From contig NZ_AUAA01000013.1 in NCBI RefSeq assembly GCF_000428485.1, positions 19,957 through 83,956 on the forward strand: a stretch of 64,000 nucleotides of DNA, written 5' to 3'. The stretch is from Epilithonimonas tenax DSM 16811 (GTDB lineage Bacteria; Bacteroidota; Bacteroidia; Flavobacteriales; Weeksellaceae). Below the pieces are notes generated by a model. The model was not told where the DNA came from, made no database searches, and saw nothing but the letters and a program-made list of their open reading frames with translations. Position numbers and translations under genes: made by a program. Positions 44,453-53,552 of the stretch are shown in pieces. Position 1 is the stretch's first letter; each line of letters begins with the position of its first letter.

Positions 44453-44899
44453 ATGAGTTTAGAACTTACGATAAACGACGCGATAAAAACCGCCATGAGA
44501 GAGAAAGACAGAGTAGCTCTGGATTCTCTACGTGCTGTAAAAGCGCAAATATTACTGTTGAAAACAGAAGCCATTGGTGCAGAAGTTTCAGCGGAACAAG
44601 AAATTGCAATTTTGCAAAGAATGATCAAGCAAAGAAAGGATTCCTACGACCAATTTACGGCTCAGGGAAGAACAGATCTTGCGGAAGTAGAAGAAGCGCA
44701 GTCCAAAGTGATTGAGCAGTTTCTCCCAAAACAACTTTCTGCAGAAGAATTGGAATCAGAAATCAAGAAAATCATTTTTGAAACCGGAGCAGAAAGTATC
44801 AAAGATTTAGGAAAAGTAATGGGTGTTGCTTCCAAAGCATTGGCCGGAAAATCAGACGGAAAGAGCATTTCCGAAATGGTGAAGAAGTTACTTGCCTAA
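44453..44899 (+). CDS. GatB/YqeY domain-containing protein
   Basis: A 148-residue protein of the YqeY family, related to the C-terminal tRNA-binding domain of GatB. Conserved stretches are MREKDRVALDSLRAVKAQIL, MIKQRKDSYDQF, EQFLPKQLSAEELE, DLGKVMG and KALAGKSDGKSISEMVKKLL. The exact role is uncertain; in several Bacteroidota it follows ftsZ as here. A strong terminator lies 107 bases downstream and may end the dcw transcript. Confidence 0.9.
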   Translation: MSLELTINDAIKTAMREKDRVALDSLRAVKAQILLLKTEAIGAEVSAEQEIAILQRMIKQRKDSYDQFTAQGRTDLAEVEEAQSKVIEQFLPKQLSAEELESEIKKIIFETGAESIKDLGKVMGVASKALAGKSDGKSISEMVKKLLA

Positions 44900-45005
44900 T
44901 TTATAATTGATAATTCATGATTGATTTTTTTTGAATCGATTATCATTTATCTCTTATCATTTATTGCCCCACGGATATACAAAATATGCATATCGATTTG
45001 ATTTG

Positions 45006-45035
45006 AACCCAAAGTCTTCGGATTTTGGGTTTTTT
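45006..45035 (+). terminator. Strong terminator at the end of the dcw-yqeY unit
   Basis: An 11-bp stem (AACCCAAAGTC with GATTTTGGGTT, one G-T pair) is closed by a TTCG tetraloop and followed by a T run. It is preceded at 44900-44970 by another ATGATAA-type inverted spacer. Confidence 0.85.
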
Positions 45036-45123
45036 ATTCTTAAAATACCAGCCAAAATGGCTCAATAGATTTTCGGAATGATTTTAATAGAATGAAAGAT
45101 GAGCGAAGCAAAATAATATTGAT

Positions 45124-45131
45124 TAAATTTG
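45124..45131 (+). promoter_or_regulatory. -7 box (TAAATTTG) for the bacilliredoxin gene
   Basis: Exact TAnnTTTG, 47 bases before the ATG at 45178, just downstream of the dcw terminator. Confidence 0.5.
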
Positions 45132-45177
45132 CAACTCAAGCTAGACTTTGAACGTTAAACTTTTAAACAAAACAAAT

Positions 45178-45588
45178 ATGTATCCAGCAGATTTAGTATT
45201 GCCAATGAAGGCAGAACTTACAGATAAAGGGTTTCAGGACCTTACAACACCAGCACAAGTAGACACAGCCCTGAAGCAGGAAGGAACAACACTTTTGGTA
45301 ATCAATTCGGTTTGCGGATGTGCAGCTGGAGCGGCAAGACCAGGCGTTTTGTACTCTTTGACTGGTGAGAAGAAACCAGATCATTTGGTGACAGCATTTG
45401 CCGGATTTGATGGCGATGCAGTGGCAGAAGCAAGAAGATTGCTGGCTCCATTTCCTCCAAGCTCACCGTGTGTAGCACTTTTCAAGGACGGAGAGTTGGT
45501 GCATATGTTAGAAAGACACCATATAGAAGGTAATCCTGCAGGCGCAATTGCGGCTAATCTTCAGGCAGCTTTCGAAGAATATTGTTAA
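45178..45588 (+). CDS. BrxA/BrxB-family bacilliredoxin-like protein
   Basis: A 136-residue thioredoxin-fold protein of the YphP/YqiW family. The active site is Cys46-Gly-Cys48 in NSVCGCAAGAARPG, followed by AVAEARRLLAPFPPSSPCVALFKDGE and a terminal cysteine. In Firmicutes these remove bacillithiol from proteins; some Bacteroidota also make bacillithiol. The ATG at 45178 is preferred over an upstream in-frame TTG at 45148 because homologues begin MYP. Monocistronic between two terminators. Confidence 0.88.
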   Translation: MYPADLVLPMKAELTDKGFQDLTTPAQVDTALKQEGTTLLVINSVCGCAAGAARPGVLYSLTGEKKPDHLVTAFAGFDGDAVAEARRLLAPFPPSSPCVALFKDGELVHMLERHHIEGNPAGAIAANLQAAFEEYC

Positions 45589-45596
45589 AAGCAGAA

Positions 45597-45626
45597 AACC
45601 AAAATAGAGATATTTTGGTTTTTTTT
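45597..45626 (+). terminator. Terminator after the bacilliredoxin gene
   Basis: AACCAAAATA (45597-45606) pairs perfectly with TATTTTGGTT (45611-45620), 4-base loop, then T residues. Confidence 0.85.
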
Positions 45627-45670
45627 ATCACTATAAATGAAATTCAGTCTTTATAGTTTTTATTATTTTT

Positions 45671-45678
45671 TAAATTTG
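45671..45678 (+). promoter_or_regulatory. -7 box (TAAATTTG) for prs
   Basis: Exact TAnnTTTG, 15 bases before the ATG at 45693. Confidence 0.55.
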
Positions 45679-45692
45679 CAAAAAAGTAAAAA

Positions 45693-46634
45693 ATGTCAGA
45701 CCACCAAGCCAGTTATCTATTTTCAACAAGAACCAGCCACGAGTTGGCAGAGAAGATTGCCCAGAGTTACGGGCAGCCTCTTGGAATCATTAATTTTCAA
45801 CATTTCAGTGACGGAGAATTCGAGCCGGTATTGGAGCAGTCTGTGAGAGGAGCACGTGTTTTCCTCATTGCGTCTACCTTTCCGCCAGCAGATAACCTTC
45901 TGGAACTTTTATTAATGATAGATGCTGCGAAAAGAGCATCCGCCAAAAACATCACCGTTGTAATTCCTTATTACGGTTTGGCAAGACAGGACAGAAAAGA
46001 CAAACCAAGAGCACCAATCGGCGCAAAACTGGTTGCCAATCTTCTTACTGCAGCAGGCGCTACAAGAATTATGACCATGGATCTCCACGCAGATCAGATC
46101 CAAGGATTCTTTGAGATTCCCGTAGATCATCTGTATGCATCTACTATTTTTGTAGATTACATCAGAAATTTGAATCTTGAAAATCTAACCATTGCGTCGC
46201 CAGATATGGGCGGTGCAAAGAGAGCGAAAAATTACGCTGGACATTTGGGAGCAGATGTTGTAATTGCCTATAAAGAAAGAAAAAAAGCCAACGTCATAGA
46301 AGAGATGTTCCTGATTGGAGATGTTAAAGACAAAAACGTCATCCTGATCGATGATATGATTGATACGGCTGGTACGCTTTGCAAAGCAGCGGATATCCTG
46401 ATGGAGAAAGGAGCTAGATCTGTACGAGCAATGGCGACTCACGGTGTTCTATCCGGCAAAGCTTATGAGAATATTCAAAACTCTCAATTATTAGAAGTTA
46501 TCGTAACAGATTCTATCCCGTTAAAAGAAGGATTATCCTCAAAAATAAGAGTGCTTTCTTGCGCAGATCTTTTCGCTGACGTTATGAAAATGGTCCATGA
46601 GCACAAATCTATAAGTGATAAGTTCATTATTTAA
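45693..46634 (+). CDS. prs: Ribose-phosphate pyrophosphokinase
   Basis: A 313-residue class I PRPP synthase. Motifs: FSDGEFEPV near the N-terminus, the catalytic flexible-loop region [20 protein letters not shown], the metal-binding [20 protein letters not shown]-type segment (read as [13 protein letters not shown]), and the PRPP-binding loop [14 protein letters not shown]. It makes PRPP, used for nucleotides and by NadC. rplY follows, with its own promoter in between. Confidence 0.96.
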   Translation: MSDHQASYLFSTRTSHELAEKIAQSYGQPLGIINFQHFSDGEFEPVLEQSVRGARVFLIASTFPPADNLLELLLMIDAAKRASAKNITVVIPYYGLARQDRKDKPRAPIGAKLVANLLTAAGATRIMTMDLHADQIQGFFEIPVDHLYASTIFVDYIRNLNLENLTIASPDMGGAKRAKNYAGHLGADVVIAYKERKKANVIEEMFLIGDVKDKNVILIDDMIDTAGTLCKAADILMEKGARSVRAMATHGVLSGKAYENIQNSQLLEVIVTDSIPLKEGLSSKIRVLSCADLFADVMKMVHEHKSISDKFII

Positions 46635-46644
46635 AAAAAAGTAA

Positions 46645-46652
46645 TACCTTTG
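46645..46652 (+). promoter_or_regulatory. -7 box (TACCTTTG) for rplY
   Basis: Exact TAnnTTTG, 27 bases before the ATG at 46679. Confidence 0.5.
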
Positions 46653-46678
46653 CACCCTTAAAAATAATTTTATACAAA

Positions 46679-47323
46679 ATGAAATCTATTACAATTCAAG
46701 GTACAAAAAGAGAAAGCGTGGGCAAAAAGTCTACTAAAGCTTTACGTGATGCTGAATTAGTTCCTTGTGTTGTTTACGGAGGTGGCGAGCCATTGAACTT
46801 CTCTGCATTAGAGAAAGCATTCAAAGGTTTAGTGTATACTCCCGAAGCACACACGGTATCTATTGAAGTTGATGGACAGGTCATTCCTGCTGTTCTTCAA
46901 GATATTCAGTTCCACCCAATTACAGACAAAATTATTCACGCAGACTTCTACAGATTATCTGAAGATAAACCGGTAGTTATGGAAGTTCCTGTAAGAGTTA
47001 CAGGTCGTTCCAAAGGTGTTGTTGCCGGTGGTGTTCTAAGACAAACTTACAGAAAACTGAAAGTAAAAGCAATCCCTGCTAACTTGCCAGACGAGATTGT
47101 TGTGGATATTACACCTCTTAAGATTGGAAACAAACTTTATGTTGAAACTCTTAAAAGCGACAAATACACATTTATGCACCCAGACAACGCAGTAGTAGTG
47201 GCTGTTAAAATGTCTAGAAATGCTAGTAAAAATGCTGCTGCAGCAATGGATGATGACGAAGAAGAAGAAGGAGTAACAGAAGGCGGAGCAGAAGCTACAA
47301 CTGAAGAAACATCAGCAGAATAA
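46679..47323 (+). CDS. rplY: 50S ribosomal protein L25/general stress protein Ctc
   Basis: A 214-residue long-form L25. The N-terminal 5S-rRNA-binding domain (~1-90) begins [19 protein letters not shown] and contains [11 protein letters not shown] and [16 protein letters not shown]; the C-terminal TL5-type beta domain (~95-185) is followed by an acidic tail ([13 protein letters not shown]). It binds 5S rRNA in the large subunit. It follows prs, a common pairing in bacteria. Terminator at 47351. Confidence 0.94.
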   Translation: MKSITIQGTKRESVGKKSTKALRDAELVPCVVYGGGEPLNFSALEKAFKGLVYTPEAHTVSIEVDGQVIPAVLQDIQFHPITDKIIHADFYRLSEDKPVVMEVPVRVTGRSKGVVAGGVLRQTYRKLKVKAIPANLPDEIVVDITPLKIGNKLYVETLKSDKYTFMHPDNAVVVAVKMSRNASKNAAAAMDDDEEEEGVTEGGAEATTEETSAE

Positions 47324-47350
47324 ATTATTGATATTTATAATAATATTGAA

Positions 47351-47380
47351 AACCGCAGATTATATCTGCGGTTTTTTTTT
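47351..47380 (+). terminator. Rho-independent terminator after rplY
   Basis: AACCGCAGAT (47351-47360) pairs perfectly with ATCTGCGGTT (47364-47373) across a 3-base loop, followed by a nine-T run. Confidence 0.9.
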
Positions 47381-47848
47381 GTGTAATGTCCTTATTGTCA
47401 TATTCTCTTAGATTCGCCTGAAAAATAAGTGACAAGAGCTGCTTTGATTGAAACAAGAGAGTCTTAAGTTTCAGAATTTGAAGTACAAAGCTCAGCGCAT
47501 GATCTGGAGAAAAGTTCATCCAAAGGCATTCAGAAAGTTCAAAGAACGCGGTATCTCATCGCATTGTGTGCCAAATATGAAAAACAGAAAGAGCTTTTTC
47601 AACTGGATCACATTAGCGAGTAGATATTGCAAAAAAAAAGGATTCCAGGCTAAGGCGCAATTTAACTTGACAGCATATTTAAAAAAACTTTCTTTATGAT
47701 CAATTTAGACGAAGACCAGGTAAAGATGCTTGTCTGATCTATTAGAGAGCCAAAAGAAGCCATGCCAATAACAGGAAAATAATATAAGATTTATAAAAAC
47801 CAAAATCAAAACTTTTTCCGTTCTCAAAAATTGTTATATTTGTGAAGA
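47381..47848. other. Intergenic region with possible decayed coding sequence, then the GH3 promoter
   Basis: About 470 bases. In one plus-strand frame from ~47429 the translation is protein-like but broken by stops: VTRAALIETRES, then RYLIALCAKYEKQKELFQ at 47549-47602, then MINLDEDQVKML at 47696. An 83-codon open frame at 47448-47699 in another frame is very basic and looks like a shadow. A dead small gene is plausible; no family recognised. The GH3 promoter is at the right end. Confidence 0.3.
47835..47842 (+). promoter_or_regulatory. -7 box (TATATTTG) for the GH3-like gene
   Basis: Exact TAnnTTTG ending 7 bases before the A of the ATG at 47849, which predicts a leaderless mRNA. Confidence 0.6.
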
Positions 47849-49372
47849 ATGGCAACTAAAGCACTTTTCAATACTGTCGTCAATTGGTTTATCCGTCAGC
47901 GGATAGATCAGATCGAGCATTTCAAACAAAATCCTGTGGAGACGCAGGAGGGTTTGCTGTTTTCTCAGCTCTTCAATGCAGAGGAAACCGAGTATGGGAC
48001 GACGTACGGCTTCAGCTCCATTTCAAATTACAAAGACTTCCGGAAAAAAGTACCGATTGTCTGCTACGAGGACTTTGAACCTTATATAGAAAAAGCACGT
48101 CAGGGACAGAAAGATGTCTTCTGGCCAGGCATCATCAAGCAATTTGCTAAATCCTCCGGCACCACCAACGCCAAGAGTAAGTACATTCCCATCACTGCAG
48201 AAAGTCTGGAAGACTGCCATTACAAAGCGGGTAAAGATCTGATGTCCATTTACGTCAACAACCATCCAGAAAGCGAACTTTTTCAGCACAAGAATTTGCG
48301 TTTAGGAGGAAGTGCAGAAATGTATCAGGATTTTAATACGAAATTTGGTGACTTGTCGGCGATACTGATAGAAAACCTGCCTTTCTGGGTAGAGATTATC
48401 AACACGCCGAGCAAAAAAACATCCCTCATGTCCGAATGGGAAAGCAAGATGAAGGCCATCATCGGAGAGGTGAAGAGTGAAGATGTAGGAAGTCTTACAG
48501 GCGTTCCAAGTTGGATGATGGTATTGCTCCAAAGAACTTTACAAGAAACGGGAAAAGACTCTATCTCAGAACTGTGGCCTAACCTGGAGGTTTTCTTTCA
48601 CGGCGGAATCAGTTTCAAACCATATAAAAATCAGTACAAACAGATTTTCGGGAAAGATGTCCGCTATTACGAGATATACAATGCTTCCGAAGGGTTTTTT
48701 GCGATTCAGGATCAGGCAGGCAGTGACGAAATGCTGCTGATGTTGGATTACGGCATCTTCTACGAGTTCATTCCAATGGATCTATACTACGCAGGAATCC
48801 GCGAAGCCATCCCAATTCAGGATGTTGAGATTGATAAAAATTACGCCCTTGTCATCACCACCAATGGCGGTCTTTGGCGATATCTGATCGGCGACACCGT
48901 CAAGTTCACTTCTGTTAATCCTTATAGAATTAAAATCTCCGGAAGGACGAAGCATTACATCAATGCATTTGGAGAAGAACTGATGATTGATAATGTGGAA
49001 ACAGCGCTGAAAATGGCCTGCGAGCAATTGGATGCCAGTGTTTCTGATTACACAGGTGCACCAATTTTTATGACCAATAAAAGCAAAGGCTGTCACGAAT
49101 GGATCTTCGAGTTTACCAAGAAACCCAATAGTATCCAAGAGTTTACAGAAGTTTTTGACCAATCTCTAAAAACCCTAAACTCTGATTACGAAGCCAAACG
49201 GTACAACGACATCACCTTGAGATGCCCCACAATCCACGCCGCAAAACCAAACTTGTTCTACGAATGGATGGCAAGTCGCGGCAAGCTGGGAGGCCAAAAC
49301 AAAGTCCCGAGACTGAGCAATGACCGGCAGTATATTGATACTTTGCTTCTTTTAAATGAAACAAAAGTTTAG
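47849..49372 (+). CDS. GH3-family (auxin-responsive promoter family) acyl-adenylating protein
   Basis: A 507-residue homologue of plant GH3 acyl-acid amido synthetases. Adenylation motif I is Ser102-S-G-T-T106 (KSSGTTNAKSKYIP); motif II is around YYEIYNASEGFFAIQD; motif III around VITTNGGLWRYLIGDTVKF and ISGRTKHYINAFGEELM. The family belongs to the ANL superfamily and joins acids to amino acids through an acyl-adenylate; bacterial substrates are mostly unknown. No signal peptide. It stands alone with its own promoter. Confidence 0.88.
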   Translation: MATKALFNTVVNWFIRQRIDQIEHFKQNPVETQEGLLFSQLFNAEETEYGTTYGFSSISNYKDFRKKVPIVCYEDFEPYIEKARQGQKDVFWPGIIKQFAKSSGTTNAKSKYIPITAESLEDCHYKAGKDLMSIYVNNHPESELFQHKNLRLGGSAEMYQDFNTKFGDLSAILIENLPFWVEIINTPSKKTSLMSEWESKMKAIIGEVKSEDVGSLTGVPSWMMVLLQRTLQETGKDSISELWPNLEVFFHGGISFKPYKNQYKQIFGKDVRYYEIYNASEGFFAIQDQAGSDEMLLMLDYGIFYEFIPMDLYYAGIREAIPIQDVEIDKNYALVITTNGGLWRYLIGDTVKFTSVNPYRIKISGRTKHYINAFGEELMIDNVETALKMACEQLDASVSDYTGAPIFMTNKSKGCHEWIFEFTKKPNSIQEFTEVFDQSLKTLNSDYEAKRYNDITLRCPTIHAAKPNLFYEWMASRGKLGGQNKVPRLSNDRQYIDTLLLLNETKV

Positions 49373-49421
49373 ATTAAGATCGCAAGTTTTCTTCCCATTT
49401 ATGAAACCAAAAAACCAAAAT

Positions 49422-49566
49422 CTATTCTTGCTTTGTTTCAAAAACGATTCTGTATCGTTTATATACCATTTCACAAATATTTAGATCATCAAAGAATTCT
49501 GATTGTTTGTAAGACCATATTCTGTTTGGTATTTTTCTTATGTCTTGAAAAATGTTTTTTCTGAAT
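49422..49566 (-). pseudogene. Coding-like fragment downstream of recN
   Basis: On the minus strand, right after the recN stop and in another frame, 45 sense codons read like protein: IFQDIRKIPNRIWSYKQSEF, then DDLNICEMVYKRYRIVFE, ending at a TAG at 49422-49424. There is no usual start codon except an internal ATG at 49469. It may be the tail of a decayed gene or a small gene with an unusual start. Family not recognised. Confidence 0.3.
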
Positions 49567-51219
49567 TTACAATCCAATCAATTCTTTTGCCTGAGAAATA
49601 GCCGCTTCTGTAATTTTGGAACCTGAGATCAACTGGGCAATTTCGTTCAGTTTTTCGTCATCAGAAAGTTTGATAATGGTGGTTTTGGTCACGGCATTTT
49701 CGTCAAATTTCACCACTTTGTAATTCTCATTTCCCTTAGCCGCAACTTGGGCAAGATGTGTGATGACAATCAATTGCAAATCCTGAGACATCTCCTGCAT
49801 CAATTTTCCCATTTCTTCTGCGATTCTACCAGAAACCCCAGTGTCGATTTCGTCTAAGATCAATGTGGGAAGATCATTATTCTCCGCCATTATTTTTTTG
49901 ATGGCGAGCATTACCCTTGATCTTTCTCCGCCGGAAACAGCGTTCTGGATGGGTTTCAATGGGAAGCCTGAATTGGCTTGGAAGAGGATTTGGATGTTAT
50001 TTTTCCCGTGAAGATGATATGCTGATGATTCTGACAAATCAATTTTCAGAATGGCTTTTTCAAGACCTAATTTTGAGAAAATGTTTTTCGCCTGATTTTC
50101 TAAGTCGCCAGAGAATTTCTTTCTGTTTTCCGATAATTTTTGACTGATAGTCAGAAGTTCTTTTTCGATCAGTTTCAGGCTTTTTTCTTTTTCTTCGATT
50201 TGATTTTCAATCGTTTCCAAAGAGTTTTGACTTGCGGATAATACTTCTCTTATCTCCAATAGTCCAGCGATATCGTTCACCTGATGTTTGAGGAAAAGCG
50301 AGTTCAGCCGGTTGACTGTCGTCAACAAAGCCTGCAGCAAATGAGGGTCGATTTCCAGATTTTCTGCTTTGTTTTCGATCTCGATATTGATGTCTTTCAG
50401 TTCCAGATAAGTAGCTTCCAGTCTTTGGCTGAAGTCTTGGTAATCGGAAGACAGTTCAGAAAGTTTGGCAATCTTATTTTTAACTTCGAAAAGTCCGGCT
50501 AAAATTCCGAAATCATCCCGATTCAGTTTCGATAGAATGTCTGCAAGATATTCACTAATCTGTCCTGCATTTTCCTGTGTACTGAGTTGATTCTGGATCT
50601 CTTCAAAATCCAGATCATCCAACTGCATTTCTTCCAGTTCCGTCAAAAGAAAATGTTTGTAATCAGATTCTTTGTTATTGTCTGCCAGTGCAGATTTGAG
50701 TTGTTCAATTTCTCGTTTCGTGGCCTGGTAACCGGTGTAGTGTCTCTGGTAATCAGACAGCAGTGCTTTGTTTTTTGCCAATCCGTCAAGGATTCCGAAT
50801 TGGAATTCTTCTGTGAACAGATCGGACGTTTCGAATTGCGAATGGATATCAATTAATCTGGACGACAGTTCCTTCAAGACATCCAACGTGACTGGGACAT
50901 CATTGATGAATGCACGCGATTTGCCGCCCGATGAGATCTCTCTTCGGATGATGGTCTGCCGTTCAAAGTCGAGGTCTTTTTCTGTGAAGAAATCTCGGAA
51001 ATGTTCTGTAATCAGAAATTCTGTCTCTACGATACTTTTGGCGTCGGACTTTGCAAAAGATTTGGCATCAGCTCTTTCTCCCATTATCAGGCGAAGGGCA
51101 CCCAGAATGATAGATTTTCCGGCGCCTGTTTCTCCGGTAATGACTTGGAGGCCTTTCTTGAGATTGATCTCAAGCTTGTCTATTAACGCAAAATTCTGAA
51201 TAAAAATTCTTGAAAGCAT
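49567..51219 (-). CDS. recN: DNA repair protein RecN
   Basis: A 550-residue SMC-like ATPase. Walker A GETGAGKSIILGAL (~32-45), a long central coiled coil (~155-365), then the ABC signature region NAVSGGERSRVMLAIK and Walker B LPTLILDEIDTGVSG, with THLAQVAA as the H-loop. It acts early in double-strand-break repair with RecA. It is the last gene of the minus-strand cluster after the DUF4835 gene, 35 bases downstream. Confidence 0.96.
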   Translation of the reverse strand: MLSRIFIQNFALIDKLEINLKKGLQVITGETGAGKSIILGALRLIMGERADAKSFAKSDAKSIVETEFLITEHFRDFFTEKDLDFERQTIIRREISSGGKSRAFINDVPVTLDVLKELSSRLIDIHSQFETSDLFTEEFQFGILDGLAKNKALLSDYQRHYTGYQATKREIEQLKSALADNNKESDYKHFLLTELEEMQLDDLDFEEIQNQLSTQENAGQISEYLADILSKLNRDDFGILAGLFEVKNKIAKLSELSSDYQDFSQRLEATYLELKDINIEIENKAENLEIDPHLLQALLTTVNRLNSLFLKHQVNDIAGLLEIREVLSASQNSLETIENQIEEKEKSLKLIEKELLTISQKLSENRKKFSGDLENQAKNIFSKLGLEKAILKIDLSESSAYHLHGKNNIQILFQANSGFPLKPIQNAVSGGERSRVMLAIKKIMAENNDLPTLILDEIDTGVSGRIAEEMGKLMQEMSQDLQLIVITHLAQVAAKGNENYKVVKFDENAVTKTTIIKLSDDEKLNEIAQLISGSKITEAAISQAKELIGL

Positions 51220-51254
51220 ATTTTAATTATTAACTGGAAATGATTAATGAAGAA

Positions 51255-52157
51255 TTATTTCCATTTACTCCATTTAGCATCATTGTCAATGGGCGCAAAA
51301 ATATTCATTAAAGTTTTCAGTTCACTGATGTTGACAGACGTATTATTTCCAGAATTGAAGATGTTGAAAATCTCGGTACTTTTGCTTTCTATAAAAACGG
51401 TAAATGGGTAATTCATCTGGAAATTATTTTCATAAAACTTGAGCTGCATCAAAGATTCTGCAATGGTTTTTTTTGCAGGACCCTGATCCGATTTTGCCAA
51501 GTTGTCCAGGCCAGCGCGGTGGTAGCTGTAAAAAACAGTGCGCAGGGTGGACGTGTTTTCGTTTTGCAATCCGGAGATTAGTGCGCCTCTGTTTCTTTGA
51601 CTTTCTATTTGATTCCAACCGTCATAATTTTGATTCTGAGCGTTTTGTGCGATTTTGAACGCCTTGTCAAACCAAACTTGTCCTCCTTTTAACTGAAAAC
51701 TGTCGCCATCATATCCTAAAATCACATAAATATAAAAACTAATCACGTCTGTCAGGTTTTTTCCTGAAAATTGCCTTTCATTGAAGATCAAGTTTTCATT
51801 TTCGTTGTACTCAAAAGAAAAACTTTTGTCGTTAATGTTGATTAAGGGAGAATCATATTGCGAGTTGAAAACAGGACGGGTTGCCTGTACAACGAGGGTT
51901 CCTTTGAAGTTGCTGCCGTTACGCTCTGAGATGACCATAGCAAAGTTACATTTGACTTTTTCAAAGTTCTGGAGCTTTTTTCCGGTCCAGCTTGTATGAT
52001 TGATGAAATCACGCAAGGATTTTTCCAGCGTTCGGAAAACCTGTGTGTTACTTCCTTCGATTTGTTGGGAATTGATCTGCACATTGGCCAAAAGCTCTTG
52101 TGATAAAGCTGTCTGAGCAAAAAATAAAGTGCAGATTATAAAAAGTAGTTTTTTCAT
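51255..52157 (-). CDS. DUF4835 family exported protein (PorD-like)
   Basis: A 300-residue protein with a signal peptide (MKKLLFIICTLFFAQTALSQ). The conserved features are the start ELLANVQINSQQIEG, the segment RTLEKSLRDFINHTSWTGKK, VISFYIYVILGYDGDSF, and a C-terminal helical region with FNSGNNTSVNISELKTLM. I recognise it as DUF4835, which is reported as PorD of the type IX secretion machinery in some annotation schemes; the mechanistic role is unclear. It lies between coaBC and recN, its usual place in Flavobacteriia. Confidence 0.78.
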   Translation of the reverse strand: MKKLLFIICTLFFAQTALSQELLANVQINSQQIEGSNTQVFRTLEKSLRDFINHTSWTGKKLQNFEKVKCNFAMVISERNGSNFKGTLVVQATRPVFNSQYDSPLININDKSFSFEYNENENLIFNERQFSGKNLTDVISFYIYVILGYDGDSFQLKGGQVWFDKAFKIAQNAQNQNYDGWNQIESQRNRGALISGLQNENTSTLRTVFYSYHRAGLDNLAKSDQGPAKKTIAESLMQLKFYENNFQMNYPFTVFIESKSTEIFNIFNSGNNTSVNISELKTLMNIFAPIDNDAKWSKWK

Positions 52158-52249
52158 CCGTCTAAAAAATGTTTGTAAAAATAAGCAATCTTTGCTAAAG
52201 TTATGAATCTAAATCTTGTTAAAAATAGAACGGAAATCAGGCTGTTTTC

Positions 52250-53443
52250 TTACAATTTCTGTTCGAGATAGTTCAAAATGTCTTTGGCGACCTCTTCTTT
52301 TGATTTTAATGAAAATGATTGTTCTTCTGTTGGGGTGAAAATCTTGATCTTGTTTGTAGCATTGGCGAAACCGGCGCCTTCGTCCCTCAGAGAATTGAGG
52401 ACGATCATATCCAGATTTTTTTTGACTAATTTACCTTTGGCATTTTCCTCTTCATTCTGAGTTTCCAGAGCAAAACCGACTAGAAATTGTCCTGCTTTTT
52501 TCTCGCCCATTGTTTTGAGAATATCTTTATTTTTTACCAGCTCGATCGTGAGTTCACTGTCGTTTTTCTTAATTTTTTCTGTCGCTTTTACTTTCGGCGT
52601 ATAGTCGGCCACGGCGGCACTCATGATGGCAACATCCACATTGTCATAATGTTTGAAAACTTCGTCAAACATTTCCTGCGCCGATGTTACCCTGTGTAGT
52701 GTAATGTTTTGATCATCTGCTTTCTGAGAAGAAGGTCCGGAAATGAGAATGACTTTTGCGCCTCTTTTTGCAGCTTCTTTAGCGAGGTCGAACCCCATTT
52801 TCCCTGAAGAATGGTTGCCTATAAATCTCACGGGATCTATGTTCTCGTAGGTTGGTCCTGCCGTGATCAGAAATGTTTTGGCGGCTAATGAAGAGTGCCT
52901 ATCAGAAAATTGATGTTGTAAAACTGATAAAATTGAGGCTGGTTCTGCTAATCGGCCTTGGCCGGAAAGTCCGCTTGCCAGTTCTCCAAATTCTGCCGGA
53001 ATGATCTGGTGTCCGAAACTTTCAATTGTTTGTAAATTGCGCGTTACGGTAGGATGCGCGTACATGTCCAAATCCATTGCGGGCGCTACGATGACAGGAC
53101 ATTTTGCAGACATATAGACTGCCATCAGAAAATTGTCACATTGGCCGTTGCTTATTTTTGCTAAGGTATTGGCTGTGCATGGCGCAATGAGCATCAGGTC
53201 TGCCCAAAGGGCCAGTTCTACGTGGTTGTTCCAGGTTTTATTTTCGTCATAAAAATCAGTGTACACTTTGTCTTTTGAAAGTGTGGAAAGCGTTAGCGGC
53301 GAGACGAAATCTTCTGCGGATTTTGTCAGGATGATTTTAACTTCGGCACCCGATTTTATAAGATCCCGAACAAGATAATTCATTTTGTATGCAGCGATTC
53401 CTCCTGTGATACCAAGGATTATTTTTTTGCCTTGCAAGCTCAT
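52250..53443 (-). CDS. coaBC: Bifunctional phosphopantothenoylcysteine decarboxylase/synthetase
   Basis: A 397-residue two-domain enzyme (Dfp). The N-terminal flavin decarboxylase (CoaC, ~1-185) has GGIAAYK, an active-site histidine in NHVELALWAD, the P-x-T-A-N-T loop (APCTANTLAKI) and APAMDLDMY. The C-terminal synthetase (CoaB, ~190-397) has ITAGPTYENIDPVRFIGNHS and SGKMGFDLAKEA, and VKKNLDMIVLN. It performs two steps of coenzyme A synthesis. A terminator of the upstream rpoZ gene lies in its 109-base leader. Confidence 0.95.
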   Translation of the reverse strand: MSLQGKKIILGITGGIAAYKMNYLVRDLIKSGAEVKIILTKSAEDFVSPLTLSTLSKDKVYTDFYDENKTWNNHVELALWADLMLIAPCTANTLAKISNGQCDNFLMAVYMSAKCPVIVAPAMDLDMYAHPTVTRNLQTIESFGHQIIPAEFGELASGLSGQGRLAEPASILSVLQHQFSDRHSSLAAKTFLITAGPTYENIDPVRFIGNHSSGKMGFDLAKEAAKRGAKVILISGPSSQKADDQNITLHRVTSAQEMFDEVFKHYDNVDVAIMSAAVADYTPKVKATEKIKKNDSELTIELVKNKDILKTMGEKKAGQFLVGFALETQNEEENAKGKLVKKNLDMIVLNSLRDEGAGFANATNKIKIFTPTEEQSFSLKSKEEVAKDILNYLEQKL

Positions 53444-53487
53444 TTTTCTTTGATTTATAACAACGAAAGTATTAATAATTTTAGTAA

Positions 53488-53531
53488 CAAAAAAACCGTC
53501 AGATTGAAGTGGCGTTCAACTTGACGGTTTT
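53488..53531 (-). terminator. Terminator after rpoZ
   Basis: AAAACCGTCA (53492-53501) pairs with TGACGGTTTT (53522-53531); the inner GATTGAA and TTCAACT words extend the stem imperfectly, and on the minus strand a seven-T run follows. It partly separates rpoZ from coaBC. Confidence 0.75.
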
Positions 53532-53552
53532 GTATTTTTAAATCAGAAAGAT

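Noticed and set aside
47448..47699. 83-codon plus-strand open frame between rplY and the GH3 gene
   Set aside because: Highly basic composition; a neighbouring frame reads more like protein, so this is probably a shadow of decayed sequence.
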